From: Kiloniellaceae bacterium
GTDB taxonomy: Bacteria > Pseudomonadota > Alphaproteobacteria > Kiloniellales > Kiloniellaceae
Length of the DNA: 44,695 bases
Assembly (NCBI GenBank): GCA_009377535.1
Contig: WHTV01000025.1
Location: forward strand, 1-44,695
Reading direction: 5' to 3'
Shown: one piece after another, positions 9,635 to 17,783 of the stretch
Position numbering within the stretch: position 1 is the stretch's first letter
How the letters are laid out: each line of letters opens with the position of its first letter
The notes under the pieces: model-generated
The model's database searches: none
Seen by the model: the letters and a program-made list of their open reading frames with translations, nothing else
Told to the model about the DNA's origin: nothing
Position numbers and translations under genes: made by a program

Positions 9635-9664
9635 AAAAAACCCGCCGGCGCTCTTGCCGGCGGG
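9635..9664 (-). terminator. Rho-independent terminator of glnA
   Basis: On the minus strand the perfect nine-base stem CCCGCCGGC / GCCGGCGGG (9664-9656 and 9649-9641) encloses a six-base loop and is followed by six T residues (9640-9635). It stands 55 bp after the glnA stop and closes the glnB-glnA operon. Confidence 0.92.
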
Positions 9665-9718
9665 TCGTCTCTGCTGGCCGCGGCGGCGCCCCCGTGGACG
9701 CCGCTGCCGCCATTGGCC

Positions 9719-11128
9719 TCATGACGAGTAGTACATCTTGTACTCGATCGGGTGCGGCGCGTGTTCGAAGGCGTAGATCTCTTCCCACTTGAGGTCCACG
9801 TAGGCGTCGATCTGGTCCATCGTGAAGACATCGCCGGCAAGCAGGAACTCGTGGTCCGCCTCCAGGGCCTCCAGGGCCTCGCGCAGGGAACCGCAGACCG
9901 TCGGGACGCCGGCCAGTTCCTCCGGCGGCAGGTCGTAGAGATCCTTGTCCATCGGATCGCCCGGGTGGATCTTGTTCTTGATGCCGTCCAGGCCGGCCAT
10001 CAGCATCGCCGCAAAGGCGAGGTACGGGTTGGCGGTCGGATCGGGGAAGCGCACCTCGACGCGCTTGGCCTTGGGGCTCTCGCCGTAGGGAATACGGCAG
10101 GAGGCGGAGCGGTTGCGCGCCGAGTAGGCGAGCAGCACGGGCGCCTCGAAGCCCGGGATGAGGCGCTTGTAGCTGTTGGTCGAGGGGTTGGTGAAGGCAT
10201 TCAGCGCCTTGGCGTGCTTGATGATGCCGCCGATGTAGTAGAGGCACATCTCCGACAGGCCGGCATAGCCGTCGCCGGCGAACAGCGGCTTGCCGCCCTT
10301 CCAGATCGACTGGTGGGTGTGCATGCCCGAGCCGTTGTCCCCGGCCACCGGCTTCGGCATGAAGGTCGCCGACTTGCCGTACTGGTGGGCCACTTGCTGG
10401 ACGACGTACTTGTAGATCTGCATGCCGTCGGCCGCCTGCACCAGCGGTGCGAATTTGGTGCCGAGCTCGTGCTGCGACGGCGCCACCTCGTGGTGGTGCT
10501 TCTCGACGGCCAGGCCCATCTCGCCCATCACCTTCAGCATTTCGCCGCGCAGGTCCATGGCCGAGTCCACAGGCGGCACCGGGAAGTAGCCGCCCTTGAT
10601 GCCCGGACGGTGACCCATGTTGCCTTCTTCGAACATCGAGCCGGTGTTGTAGGGACCTTCGTCGGAATCGATGAAGTAGAAGGTCTGGTTCGCGGAGACT
10701 TCATAGCGCACGTCGTCGAACACGAAGAACTCGGCTTCCGGTCCCCAGTAGGAGGTGTCGCCGATACCGGTGGATTTCAGGTACTCCACCGCCTGCACCG
10801 CCGTGGAGCGGGGATCGCGGTTGTAGAGCTGGCCGGTCGAGGGCTCCACGATGTTGCAGAACAGGATCAGCTGCGGAAGGTTGCAGAAAGGATCCATGAC
10901 CGCAGAGCTGAGATCGGGGCGCAGGATCATGTCGGACTCGTTGATCGCTTTCCAGCCGGCGATCGACGAACCGTCGAACATGATGCCCTCGACCAGCGCA
11001 TCTTCGTCAACGGCATCGACATGCATCGCCAGGTGCTGCCACTTGCCGCGCGGGTCGGTGAAGCGGTAGTCGACGTAGACGATGTTCTTCTCTTTGATCA
11101 TCTCGAGGATGGTTTTTGCGTCTGACAT
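9719..11128 (-). CDS. glnA: Glutamine synthetase type I
   Basis: A 469-residue cytoplasmic enzyme that joins ammonium to glutamate with ATP; family members form dodecamers. Seen in the sequence: [17 protein letters not shown] near residues 51-67, the metal-binding EAEFFVF (131-137), the ATP-binding [16 protein letters not shown] (259-274), and Tyr398 in [12 protein letters not shown], the adenylylation site by which GlnE switches the enzyme off in this (GS-I beta) group. Length and motifs are normal throughout. It is the second gene after glnB, 81 bp downstream on the same strand, and ends in a strong terminator. Expression is probably nitrogen-controlled through the sigma-54 promoter ahead of glnB. 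Confidence 0.97.
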   Translation of the reverse strand: MSDAKTILEMIKEKNIVYVDYRFTDPRGKWQHLAMHVDAVDEDALVEGIMFDGSSIAGWKAINESDMILRPDLSSAVMDPFCNLPQLILFCNIVEPSTGQLYNRDPRSTAVQAVEYLKSTGIGDTSYWGPEAEFFVFDDVRYEVSANQTFYFIDSDEGPYNTGSMFEEGNMGHRPGIKGGYFPVPPVDSAMDLRGEMLKVMGEMGLAVEKHHHEVAPSQHELGTKFAPLVQAADGMQIYKYVVQQVAHQYGKSATFMPKPVAGDNGSGMHTHQSIWKGGKPLFAGDGYAGLSEMCLYYIGGIIKHAKALNAFTNPSTNSYKRLIPGFEAPVLLAYSARNRSASCRIPYGESPKAKRVEVRFPDPTANPYLAFAAMLMAGLDGIKNKIHPGDPMDKDLYDLPPEELAGVPTVCGSLREALEALEADHEFLLAGDVFTMDQIDAYVDLKWEEIYAFEHAPHPIEYKMYYSS

Positions 11129-11209
11129 GGATGCTCTTTCCGTTTCTTCTTCAAACAGTGATTGACGTTGGCCGGCAGCTGCTTCCGGCTACCTCAGCGC
11201 CAAAGGTTC

Positions 11210-11749
<540 letters not shown>

Positions 11750-11753
11750 CTAA

Positions 11754-12941
11754 TCATGCAGAGCGGACTTGACGTTCGGCCAGGTAGTCGGCGATGCGGC
11801 CCAGGGCCGCTTTGATGTTGTCCTGCGAGTTGGCATAGGAGAGCCGCAGGAAGCCTTCGCCGTGACTCCCGAAGGACGTTCCGGCGATGGTCGCTACGCC
11901 GGCTTTCTCCAGCAGCTCGACTTCCAGCGCCTTGGCCGGGATGCCGGTGCCGGAGATGTTCGGAAAGGCGTAGAAGGCGCCGGCCGGCTCGATGCAGGAA
12001 ATGCCGGGAATGCCGTTGAGGGCGCGGTGGATGAGCCGGCGGCGCATGTCGAAGGCCACCATCATCTCGGCCACGGCGTCCTGCGGGCCGCGCAGGGCGG
12101 CGATCCCGGCGTGCTGGGCTGCCGCGTTGACGCAGGAGTGGCAGTTGATGGCCAGCCGCGTGGCGGTCTCCACCAGGGCTTTGGGCCAGACGGCAAAGCC
12201 GAGCCGCCAGCCGGTCATCGCATAGGTCTTGCTCCAGCCGTCCAGCATGATGAGGCGGTCGCGAATCTCCGGGTACTGCAGCAGGCTGACATGCTCGCGC
12301 CCGTCATAGAGCATCTGGCTGTAGATCTCGTCGGAGAGGATGGCGACATCGGGATAGGCGGAAAGCCCCTCCACCAGGCGGTCGACCTCCGCACGCGGCG
12401 TCACGCCGCCGGTCGGGTTGGCCGGGCTGTTGAGGATGATGAGGCGCGTTTGCGGCGTGATCAGGCCGAGCACCTCCTCGGCGGAGAAGGCGAAGCCGCT
12501 GTCCTCGCGCAGGGGGATCGGTACCGCGGTGGCGCCGGAGAAGTTGATGACCGATTCGTATATCGGAAACCCCGGGTTGGGATAGAGAATCTCGGCACCG
12601 GGCTCGCCGAACATCAGCACGGCGAAGAACATGGTCACCTTGCCGCCGGGCACGACCACGACGCTCGCGGGATCGACGGAGACGCGGAGGCGCATCTCCA
12701 GGTCCTCCGCCACCGCCTCGCGCAGTTCCAGAATGCCGTTGGCCGGGGTATAGCCGTGATGGCCGTCGCGCAGCGCCTTTGCGGCGGCCTCCACGATGTG
12801 CTCGGGGGTCTGGAAGTCCGGCTGGCCGATGCCGAGATTGATGATGTCATGGCCCTGCGCCTCGAGCTGCTTGGCCCGGGCCAGCACCTCGAAGGCGCTC
12901 TCGGTTCCCAGCCGCGCCACCGCGGCCGCGGTCTTGAGCAT
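11754..12941 (-). CDS. PLP-dependent class I/II aminotransferase
   Basis: A 395-residue fold-type I aminotransferase of the AspC/AAT-like group, transferring amino groups between amino acids and 2-oxo acids through pyridoxal phosphate. Expected residues are visible: N175 in SPANPTGG, D204 in SDEIY, the Schiff-base lysine K238 in GWSKTYAMTGWRLGF, and R246. The ATG at 12941 follows GGAGGGG at eight bases or so and starts MLKTAAAVARLG; the open frame reaches further upstream but those residues are not family-like and the region contains the tRNA-His promoter. The substrate cannot be fixed: aspartate, aromatic or branched-chain use are all possible. It is upstream of glnB on the same strand, but glnB has its own promoter in the 205-bp gap. 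Confidence 0.88.
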   Translation of the reverse strand: MLKTAAAVARLGTESAFEVLARAKQLEAQGHDIINLGIGQPDFQTPEHIVEAAAKALRDGHHGYTPANGILELREAVAEDLEMRLRVSVDPASVVVVPGGKVTMFFAVLMFGEPGAEILYPNPGFPIYESVINFSGATAVPIPLREDSGFAFSAEEVLGLITPQTRLIILNSPANPTGGVTPRAEVDRLVEGLSAYPDVAILSDEIYSQMLYDGREHVSLLQYPEIRDRLIMLDGWSKTYAMTGWRLGFAVWPKALVETATRLAINCHSCVNAAAQHAGIAALRGPQDAVAEMMVAFDMRRRLIHRALNGIPGISCIEPAGAFYAFPNISGTGIPAKALEVELLEKAGVATIAGTSFGSHGEGFLRLSYANSQDNIKAALGRIADYLAERQVRSA

Positions 12942-13052
12942 TTCCGCCCCTCCTGACGTGTCCTTGTGATCGGAAGTTCGGCAGCAGACTAAGACACAGC
13001 GAGCGGCGCCCGCAAGCCGCTCCGCAGGCCCGGAAGTCGCCTCAGCGCGCAC

Positions 13053-13081
13053 TTGACGCCTGACAGTCGGAGGTCTAAACA
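13053..13081 (+). promoter_or_regulatory. Promoter of tRNA-His
   Basis: TTGACG (13053-13058), 17 bp, TAAACA (13076-13081). The expected start near 13089 gives a short 5' leader before the tRNA at 13126. Confidence 0.55.
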
Positions 13082-13125
13082 CGCCCATCCGGCGCGGGAA
13101 GTCGCCCGCGTCCGGTTTCTGCATG

Positions 13126-13202
13126 GTGGCTGTAGCTCAGTTGGTTAGAGCGCCTGGTTGTGGTCCAGGAGGCCGTGGGTTCAAGTCCCATCAGCCACCC
13201 CA
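13126..13202 (+). tRNA. tRNA-His (GTG anticodon)
   Basis: The acceptor stem GTGGCTG (13126-13132) pairs with CAGCCAC (13192-13198). The anticodon stem CCTGG/CCAGG encloses the loop TTGTGGT with anticodon GTG at 13160-13162. The extra G at 13125 can serve as the G-1 typical of tRNA-His, opposite C at 13199. The 3' CCA is encoded (13200-13202). Confidence 0.96.
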
Positions 13203-13281
13203 AATCTCTCCCTTCCATCCCCGCCCGGCACGGCTTGTCCGCACGCTCCCGCCCATGACGGCTGCGCGCAGGGAGCTCCGG

Positions 13282-13309
13282 TTGACAAATCGGGCAGGGG
13301 ACCTAAGGT
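13282..13309 (+). promoter_or_regulatory. Promoter candidate of the XRE regulator gene
   Basis: A perfect TTGACA (13282-13287) is followed after 16 bp by TAAGGT (13304-13309). Transcription would begin near 13316, giving a leader of 125-190 nt depending on the start codon. The rest of the 13203-13505 gap holds only the ribosome binding site described next; I see no separate gene there. Confidence 0.5.
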
Positions 13310-13425
13310 CGAGGCACACCCAAATCTTGCCGCTTCCGGCGCCCGCGACAGGCAGCCCTCTGCCCCTGTCGACCGCCGTTCAGCGATTTCCACCGACGCA
13401 GCGGGCGGTTCCGCCCTGGCGTCCC

Positions 13426-13445
13426 AGGGGGAGGAACGAACCATC
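13426..13445 (+). promoter_or_regulatory. Strong Shine-Dalgarno followed by an ATC codon
   Basis: AGGGGGAGG (13426-13434) stands eight bases before ATC at 13443-13445, in frame with the XRE gene. No ATG, GTG or TTG occurs in frame between the tRNA-His gene and GTG 13506. The spacing suggests translation may begin at the unusual ATC, which would add 21 residues to the protein. Confidence 0.4.
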
Positions 13446-13505
13446 ACCAGCGAACAATTCACTACAGATATTCAGGAACCATCCGATCCCATCGGACGCC
13501 CGGAC

Positions 13506-13865
13506 GTGGCCGACACCATCGGCGGCCGCATCGCGCGGGCACGTGAAGCGGCCAGTCTCTCCGTCGCCCAGGCGGCACGGCGTCTCGGGGTGAAAACCGC
13601 GACCTGGCAGGGTTGGGAGAACGACCGCGCCGAGCCGCGCTCCAACAAGCTGCTCATGATGGCGGGTGCTTTCGGGGTCAGTCCGACCTGGCTGCTCGGC
13701 GGCTACGGCGACGGCCCGACCGAGGTGATCGAGGACGAGGTGCAGATCCTGCGCCAGGAGCTGAAATCGGTCGCCCAGGACGTAGCTTCGGCGCAGGCCC
13801 GCCTGGCAAGCGTGCTGGAGCGCCTGGAAGTCTTCCACACCTACCACCACGTCGAGCGAAGCTGA
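13506..13865 (+). CDS. XRE-family helix-turn-helix protein
   Basis: From the first canonical start (GTG 13506) the protein has 119 residues. Residues 5-60 form a Cro/CI-type helix-turn-helix: GGRIARAREAASLSVAQAARRLGVKTATWQGWENDRAEP, followed by PTWLLGG. The rest (about 70-115) is a predicted coiled coil, EDEVQILRQELKSVAQDVASAQARLASVLERLEVF, probably for dimerisation. There is no effector domain, so it should be a small DNA-binding repressor or nucleoid-type regulator of unknown target. The true start may be the ATC at 13443, because the best ribosome binding site precedes it and no good one precedes the GTG. It converges with the envelope gene that ends at 13901. Confidence 0.8.
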   Translation: MADTIGGRIARAREAASLSVAQAARRLGVKTATWQGWENDRAEPRSNKLLMMAGAFGVSPTWLLGGYGDGPTEVIEDEVQILRQELKSVAQDVASAQARLASVLERLEVFHTYHHVERS

Positions 13866-13900
13866 CACTGCAACGCCGGACCGCCCGGGAGCGCGGCGCC

Positions 13901-14872
13901 TCAGTTGTTGTATAGCGGGAGGTCGTCGAGGCTGGGAGAAACCTCAGGCAGACGCTCGGCGCGTAGCGTCGAGATCAGGGAAGAGAGATTCCAGGACTCC
14001 GCTTTCGGCGCAGGCCCGAGGGGAAGGGAGACCCCTAACCCCAGCGCGTAGCCGCCTTGGCTGTCGGCGACCAGGTCCGATGTCATCTGGAAGGCGCCGA
14101 TCGGCTGGCGGAAGCCGAGGCGCGTCTCGGCAATCTCCACCAGGGGCCGGTGGGAGAAGCCGACCACGGCCGTGCGGCCGCCGGCAAAACGCCACTCGGA
14201 AGTCATGTTCAGGTGGGTGGCCTGCGTCAGCGGCGCGGCGTCGTACTCCATCAGGCCTTCGTGATGCCCTCCGAACAGATCGAAGCCGAGCAGCAGCCGT
14301 CCTGCGCTGCGGCGGCTTTCGGTGCCGTCGGCGGCAAAGCTGTCGATAACCGTCAAGCTGTGATCGAGCTGCAGCTCAGACAGCCGCAGGCCGTTGCGGG
14401 CGGACAGCCGCAATTCGCGGTTTCCCCGGACCCGCTCGTCAAACGCCAGCGACAGCCCCAGCGGCATGTCCGCCTCGGGGCCGAGGTCGACCAGGCTGCC
14501 GGTGTTCATCAGGCTGCTGCGCACCAGGCGATTGGTGTTGCGGCCGCCATAGAGATTGGGCCCCCTCATTCCGCCCAGGTATTCGACATTCTGAAGGTTC
14601 ATTTCGACCCGGCCGAACTCGAAATTCGCCATGAATTCGCTGGCGGGGTTGTCGCTGGCCCGAAAGGCGACGTCGACATCTTCAGTGAGGCGGGTGAAGT
14701 CGAATTCGGTGAGCCGGGTGAAGTCGAACTCTGCGGCAGCGGCGGTTTGCAGCTGGGCGATCGCCAGGGCAACGAGAGCCAAGAGGGCAGGGAAGCGGGA
14801 CCGGCCGCCGCGGGGCGCGGGCAGGACACTAAAGCGGGTGAGGGTGCGGAGCGGCTTGGACGGAGAACTCAA
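13901..14872 (-). CDS. Exported envelope-like protein of unknown function
   Basis: A 323-residue protein with an N-terminal signal: a basic lead, then FPALLALVALAIAQLQTAAAA, with cleavage likely near residue 48. The mature part begins with a tandem eight-residue repeat (EFDFTRLT twice). It continues with alternating hydrophobic and polar residues as in outer-membrane or autotransporter-like beta-strands, for example RELRLSARNGLRLSELQLDHSLTV (in part) and GGYALGLGVSLPLG. It does not end in an aromatic residue as classic porins do (it ends LYNN). I do not recognise the family. The start is a TTG at 14872 without a ribosome binding site, so the N-terminus is uncertain. A 15-bp palindrome of CtrA-box form stands 29 bp upstream. 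Confidence 0.65.
   Translation of the reverse strand: MSSPSKPLRTLTRFSVLPAPRGGRSRFPALLALVALAIAQLQTAAAAEFDFTRLTEFDFTRLTEDVDVAFRASDNPASEFMANFEFGRVEMNLQNVEYLGGMRGPNLYGGRNTNRLVRSSLMNTGSLVDLGPEADMPLGLSLAFDERVRGNRELRLSARNGLRLSELQLDHSLTVIDSFAADGTESRRSAGRLLLGFDLFGGHHEGLMEYDAAPLTQATHLNMTSEWRFAGGRTAVVGFSHRPLVEIAETRLGFRQPIGAFQMTSDLVADSQGGYALGLGVSLPLGPAPKAESWNLSSLISTLRAERLPEVSPSLDDLPLYNN
14685..14732. repeat. 24-bp tandem duplication inside the envelope gene
   Basis: Two copies of a 24-bp unit (14685-14708 and 14709-14732) differ at three positions. They keep the frame and encode EFDFTRLT twice at the mature N-terminus of the exported protein. The near identity suggests a recent slip or unequal exchange. 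Confidence 0.85.
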
Positions 14873-14900
14873 GGGGCAGGCGGGGCTCTCGGGGCAAGGG

Positions 14901-14915
14901 TTAATCAGTGATTAA
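14901..14915. promoter_or_regulatory. 15-bp palindrome of CtrA-box form
   Basis: TTAATCA-G-TGATTAA is a perfect palindrome around one base and also fits TTAA-N7-TTAA. It lies 29 bp upstream of the start of the envelope gene, within promoter distance. Either CtrA or another dimeric regulator could bind. Confidence 0.45.
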
Positions 14916-14967
14916 GAAAAACTGAAGTAAAAACCTTAAAATACCGTAAAGCATACTCAAAATGATG

Positions 14968-14983
14968 CGTTTCACGTGAAACA
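14968..14983. other. parS-like ParB-binding site
   Basis: CGTTTCACGTGAAACA matches the widely conserved chromosomal parS sequence TGTTTCACGTGAAACA at 15 of 16 positions, and the inner 14 bp are a perfect palindrome. In bacteria ParB loads on such sites, generally near the replication origin, to spread and segregate the chromosome. No parA or parB is in this window, so the assignment rests on the motif. Confidence 0.65.
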
Positions 14984-15363
14984 CGTTACTTTGAAAACTA
15001 AATAGATTTCATTTCACTCGCCTATTATTTCGCTCTTCCATGTATAGAAAAAGCATCTCTGGATCCCTGCTAGGGCGCGCCCAAGTTGCCTGCGGCAAAA
15101 AGGAACCTGTGGCGGGATTGTGGTCATTTAATAATTTCAGTTTGTTATCGCAGCGACTCCCTCTGTGTTTCAGTTGTATTCACCGCGCGGGGGCCGGACG
15201 CCGGGGCGGCGCTGGGGCCTGGGGAAAGGCGCAGTAGAGTCGGGATGAGGGCGACGTTTTACTTGGTGGAAGGGCTCTATCGCCCGTGCCGGAGATGCCG
15301 TTAAGCTGCGCCGGGAAGCGCCGAGCAGGTCGGCGGGCGAGCGGTCGAGGAGGAAACGCTGGG

Positions 15364-16140
15364 GTGGTTCAGTCTTTAAAGGCGCGCATGCGGGCGGGCG
15401 AGGCCGTCAACGGCTTCTGGGTTGAACTGTTCAGTCCGACGGCCGCGGAGGTGATGTCTGCCGCGGGATACGACTGCGCCATGATCGATCTGGAGCATGG
15501 GACGGCGGATCTCTCCGACGCCGTGTCCGTCATGCGGGCGATGCGGGGCAGCGGTTGCACGCCCCTGGTGCGCATCCCGGAGAACGCTGCGGCCTGGGCG
15601 AAGCGTGTGCTCGACGCCGGCGCCGCAGGGGTCATGATCCCGGCCGTGAATACCGCGGCAGAGGCGCAGGCGGCCGTCGCCGCCTGCCACTACCCGCCGC
15701 GCGGCCTGCGCGGCATGGCCGCGCCGATCGTACGTGCCGCCGGCTATGGAGAGGACTGGCGCGGCTACGTCGAGGAGATCGGCCACGCGGTCCTGGTGAT
15801 CTGCCAGGTGGAAACCCAGCAGGCCCTCGACAACGTGGCGGAGATTGCAGCGGTCGACGGTCTCGACATGATCTTCGTCGGCCCCTTCGATCTTTCGGCC
15901 AGCCTGGGATACATGGGCGAGCCCGACCATCCGGACGTACGGGCGGCGATTGCCGCGGTGGAGGCCGCCGCCAAGGCCGAGGGCTGCCTGTTGGGCGGCA
16001 TTCCGACGCCCGAACGCACGCCCAGGGATCTCTATGAGGCCGGCTATGACCTGGTGCTCGGCGAGATCGACCTGGTGCTGCTGCGCGAGGGCGCGCGCTT
16101 GGGAGCAGCCGCCTTGCGGGAGGCGGCAGGCCGCAGATGA
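15364..16140 (+). CDS. HpcH/HpaI family aldolase
   Basis: A 258-residue class II (metal-dependent) aldolase of the HpcH/HpaI family, which split 2-oxo acids with pyruvate as one product. Family residues visible are the arginine in PLVRIPEN, the metal-binding Glu in ICQVETQQAL and Asp in VGPFDLSASLG, and the early GFWVELFSPTAAEVMSAAGYDCAMIDLEHG. The GTG at 15364 is chosen because GAGGAGGA stands about ten bases before it and the protein then begins at the usual place; upstream codons are Arg/Gly-rich and not family-like. The substrate (for example 4-hydroxy-2-oxoheptanedioate or a deoxy sugar acid) is not fixed. Its stop overlaps the nnr start (ATGA at 16137). Confidence 0.88.
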   Translation: MVQSLKARMRAGEAVNGFWVELFSPTAAEVMSAAGYDCAMIDLEHGTADLSDAVSVMRAMRGSGCTPLVRIPENAAAWAKRVLDAGAAGVMIPAVNTAAEAQAAVAACHYPPRGLRGMAAPIVRAAGYGEDWRGYVEEIGHAVLVICQVETQQALDNVAEIAAVDGLDMIFVGPFDLSASLGYMGEPDHPDVRAAIAAVEAAAKAEGCLLGGIPTPERTPRDLYEAGYDLVLGEIDLVLLREGARLGAAALREAAGRR

Positions 16141-17651
16141 CCGCCGGTCCGGCCGACCTGGCCGTTCTCACCGTCCGGCAGACGTACGAGGCCGACCGCC
16201 TGGCCATGGCCGGCGGGCGGGCGGGGGCGGCCCTGATGGAGGCGGCAGGGACCGCCGTGGCCGCGGCGGTGATGGATCGGCGGCGGCCGCCGCTCGTCCT
16301 GGTCCTGTGCGGGCCCGGCAACAACGGCGGCGACGGTTTCGTGGCGGCGCGCCACCTGGCGGCGGCCGGCTGGCCCGTCCGCCTCGCCCTGATGGGAAAG
16401 GCAGCAGCCTTGCGGGGCGACGTGGCCGGCGCCGCCGCGGCCTGGCGCGGCGCCGTCCTGCCATTGGCGGCGGCGGCGCCGCGCGACGGCGAACTGGTGG
16501 TGGATGCCCTCTTCGGCGCCGGACTGACCCGGCCCCTCGAAGGCCCGGCGGCGGAACTGGCCCGCCAATGTGCAGCCAAGCGGCTGACGGTCATCGCCGT
16601 GGACGTGCCGAGCGGGGTGCCGGGCGACGGCGCCGCACCGCTCGGAAATCTCGCCTTTCGGGCCGCAAAGACGGTGACCTTCTTTCGCAAGAAGCCGGCA
16701 CATCTGCTTCTTCCGGCAAGAGAATTCTGTGGCGACGTGATTCTGGCCGACATCGGCATCCCGGCCGGCGTCCTCGACGAAATCGCTCCCCGGACTTTCG
16801 AGAACGCTCCGGCTCTGTGGCAGGCGGCGTATCCCTGGCGCGGTCGCCAGGTGCACAAGTACCAGGCCGGCCACCTGCTGGTCGCCGGCGGATCTGAGAT
16901 GACCGGCGCGGCGCAGCTGGCCTGTCGGGCGGGCCTGCGGATCGGGGCAGGGCTGGTGTCCGTGGCCTGCGACAGCGCCAGCCTGGCGATCTATGCCCTG
17001 TCCAACCCGGCAGTGATCACCCTCAATCTGCCGGAGCCGTCGGACTTCGCCGCTGCCTTGGAAGACCCGCGGCGCAATGCCGTGGTGGTGGGACCGGGCA
17101 ACGGCGTGACCGGGGCGACCCGGGCGCGGGCCGAGGCGGCGATTCGCGCCGGCCGGCGGATCGTGCTGGATGCCGATGCCCTCAGCGCGTTCCAGGAGGC
17201 GCCGGAGGCGCTCTGGCGGCAGATTGCAGCGGCGCCGCCGGCCGAGGTGGTGCTGACCCCCCACGACGGCGAGTTCGCCCGGCTGTTTCCCGACATCGAG
17301 GGAAACCGGCTCGAGCGGGCGGTGGCCGCCGCCAGGCGCAGCGGCGCCACACTCGTGCTCAAGGGTCCCGACAGTGTGGTGGCCGCTGCGGACGGCCGCG
17401 CGGCGATCAACGGCAGCGCCCCGCCCTGGCTGGCCACCGCTGGCACCGGCGACGTGCTGGCCGGCATGATCGGCGGCCTGCTGGCGCAAGGCATGGCGCC
17501 TTTCGAGGCGGCGGCGGCGGCGGTCTGGCTGCACGGCATCACGGCTGCACACCTGGGGCCCGGCCTGATCGCCGAGGACCTTCCAGATGCCTTACCGCCG
17601 GTTTTACGCGACCTCCTCGCAATCACCATCGGCCCTGGGAACGATGGCTAA
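16137..17651 (+). CDS. nnr: Bifunctional NAD(P)HX epimerase / ADP-dependent dehydratase
   Basis: A 504-residue fusion that repairs hydrated NAD(P)H. The N-terminal half (about 1-220) is the YjeF_N/NnrE epimerase, with VLCGPGNNGGDGFVAARHL and DALFGAGLTRPLEG. The C-terminal half (about 235-500) is the ribokinase-like NnrD dehydratase, with KYQAGHLLVAGG, VVVGPGNG, VLTPHDGEFARL, LVLKGPDSVV and the ATP/ADP-site GTGDVLAGMIGGLLAQG. Length and domain order are as in E. coli Nnr. The ATG overlaps the aldolase stop by four bases, so translation is coupled, though no shared pathway is obvious. In several Alphaproteobacteria nnr is near glnB, as it loosely is here. Confidence 0.94.
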   Translation: MTAGPADLAVLTVRQTYEADRLAMAGGRAGAALMEAAGTAVAAAVMDRRRPPLVLVLCGPGNNGGDGFVAARHLAAAGWPVRLALMGKAAALRGDVAGAAAAWRGAVLPLAAAAPRDGELVVDALFGAGLTRPLEGPAAELARQCAAKRLTVIAVDVPSGVPGDGAAPLGNLAFRAAKTVTFFRKKPAHLLLPAREFCGDVILADIGIPAGVLDEIAPRTFENAPALWQAAYPWRGRQVHKYQAGHLLVAGGSEMTGAAQLACRAGLRIGAGLVSVACDSASLAIYALSNPAVITLNLPEPSDFAAALEDPRRNAVVVGPGNGVTGATRARAEAAIRAGRRIVLDADALSAFQEAPEALWRQIAAAPPAEVVLTPHDGEFARLFPDIEGNRLERAVAAARRSGATLVLKGPDSVVAAADGRAAINGSAPPWLATAGTGDVLAGMIGGLLAQGMAPFEAAAAAVWLHGITAAHLGPGLIAEDLPDALPPVLRDLLAITIGPGNDG

Positions 17652-17783
17652 TTATCCAGTAGTTTTAGATAGTTCCGACCTATTGATTAACGAACGCTTC
17701 ACAACTGCGGCTTTATGATGGCAGTCGGTGCAGCCGGGGCTGCGCACCAGGGGGCCGACCTTGATTGAAAAGGTATTGAGATC

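Larger units (their letters stand above)
9254..9718. other. AT-rich intergenic region between protease gene and glnA
   Basis: A 465-bp gap without a credible gene. From about 9300 to 9460 the sequence is far more AT-rich than its surroundings. It holds, from left to right, the hairpin at the protease start, a promoter candidate at 9385-9414, CtrA-like boxes at 9418-9432 and 9588-9603, and the glnA terminator at 9635-9664. A small RNA cannot be excluded. Confidence 0.6.
14873..15363. other. AT-rich intergenic region with palindromes
   Basis: A 491-bp gap. From about 14900 to 15175 it is much more AT-rich than the flanks; then it becomes GC-rich again. It carries the 15-bp palindrome at 14901-14915 and the parS-like site at 14968-14983. 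A 65-codon open frame at 15040-15237 has no ribosome binding site or family resemblance and is not called. The ribosome binding site of the aldolase gene closes it. Confidence 0.6.

Noticed and set aside
13289..13300. GGGCAGGG as an FtsK-orienting sequence
   Set aside because: A single eight-base motif is expected by chance in this GC-rich DNA.
13123..13593. A 156-codon plus-strand frame beginning at tRNA-His
   Set aside because: It overlaps the tRNA and the XRE gene in another frame and its product is Pro/Arg-rich low-complexity sequence.
15040..15237. A 65-codon frame on the plus strand in the AT-rich gap
   Set aside because: No ribosome binding site, no recognisable sequence, and a composition that changes along the frame.
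14873..15363. The AT-rich gap as a genomic island or prophage scar
   Set aside because: No integrase, transposase, flanking direct repeats or phage genes. tRNA-His at 13126 is complete and no partial copy of its 3' end was noticed nearby.
14873..15363. The same gap as replication origin
   Set aside because: No cluster of DnaA boxes (TTWTNCACA) was found, and dnaA, hemE or parAB are not adjacent. A parS-like site alone does not make an origin.
17730..17751. GGTGCAGC hairpin between nnr and the small gene as terminator
   Set aside because: The stem has a bulge and no T run follows on either strand.
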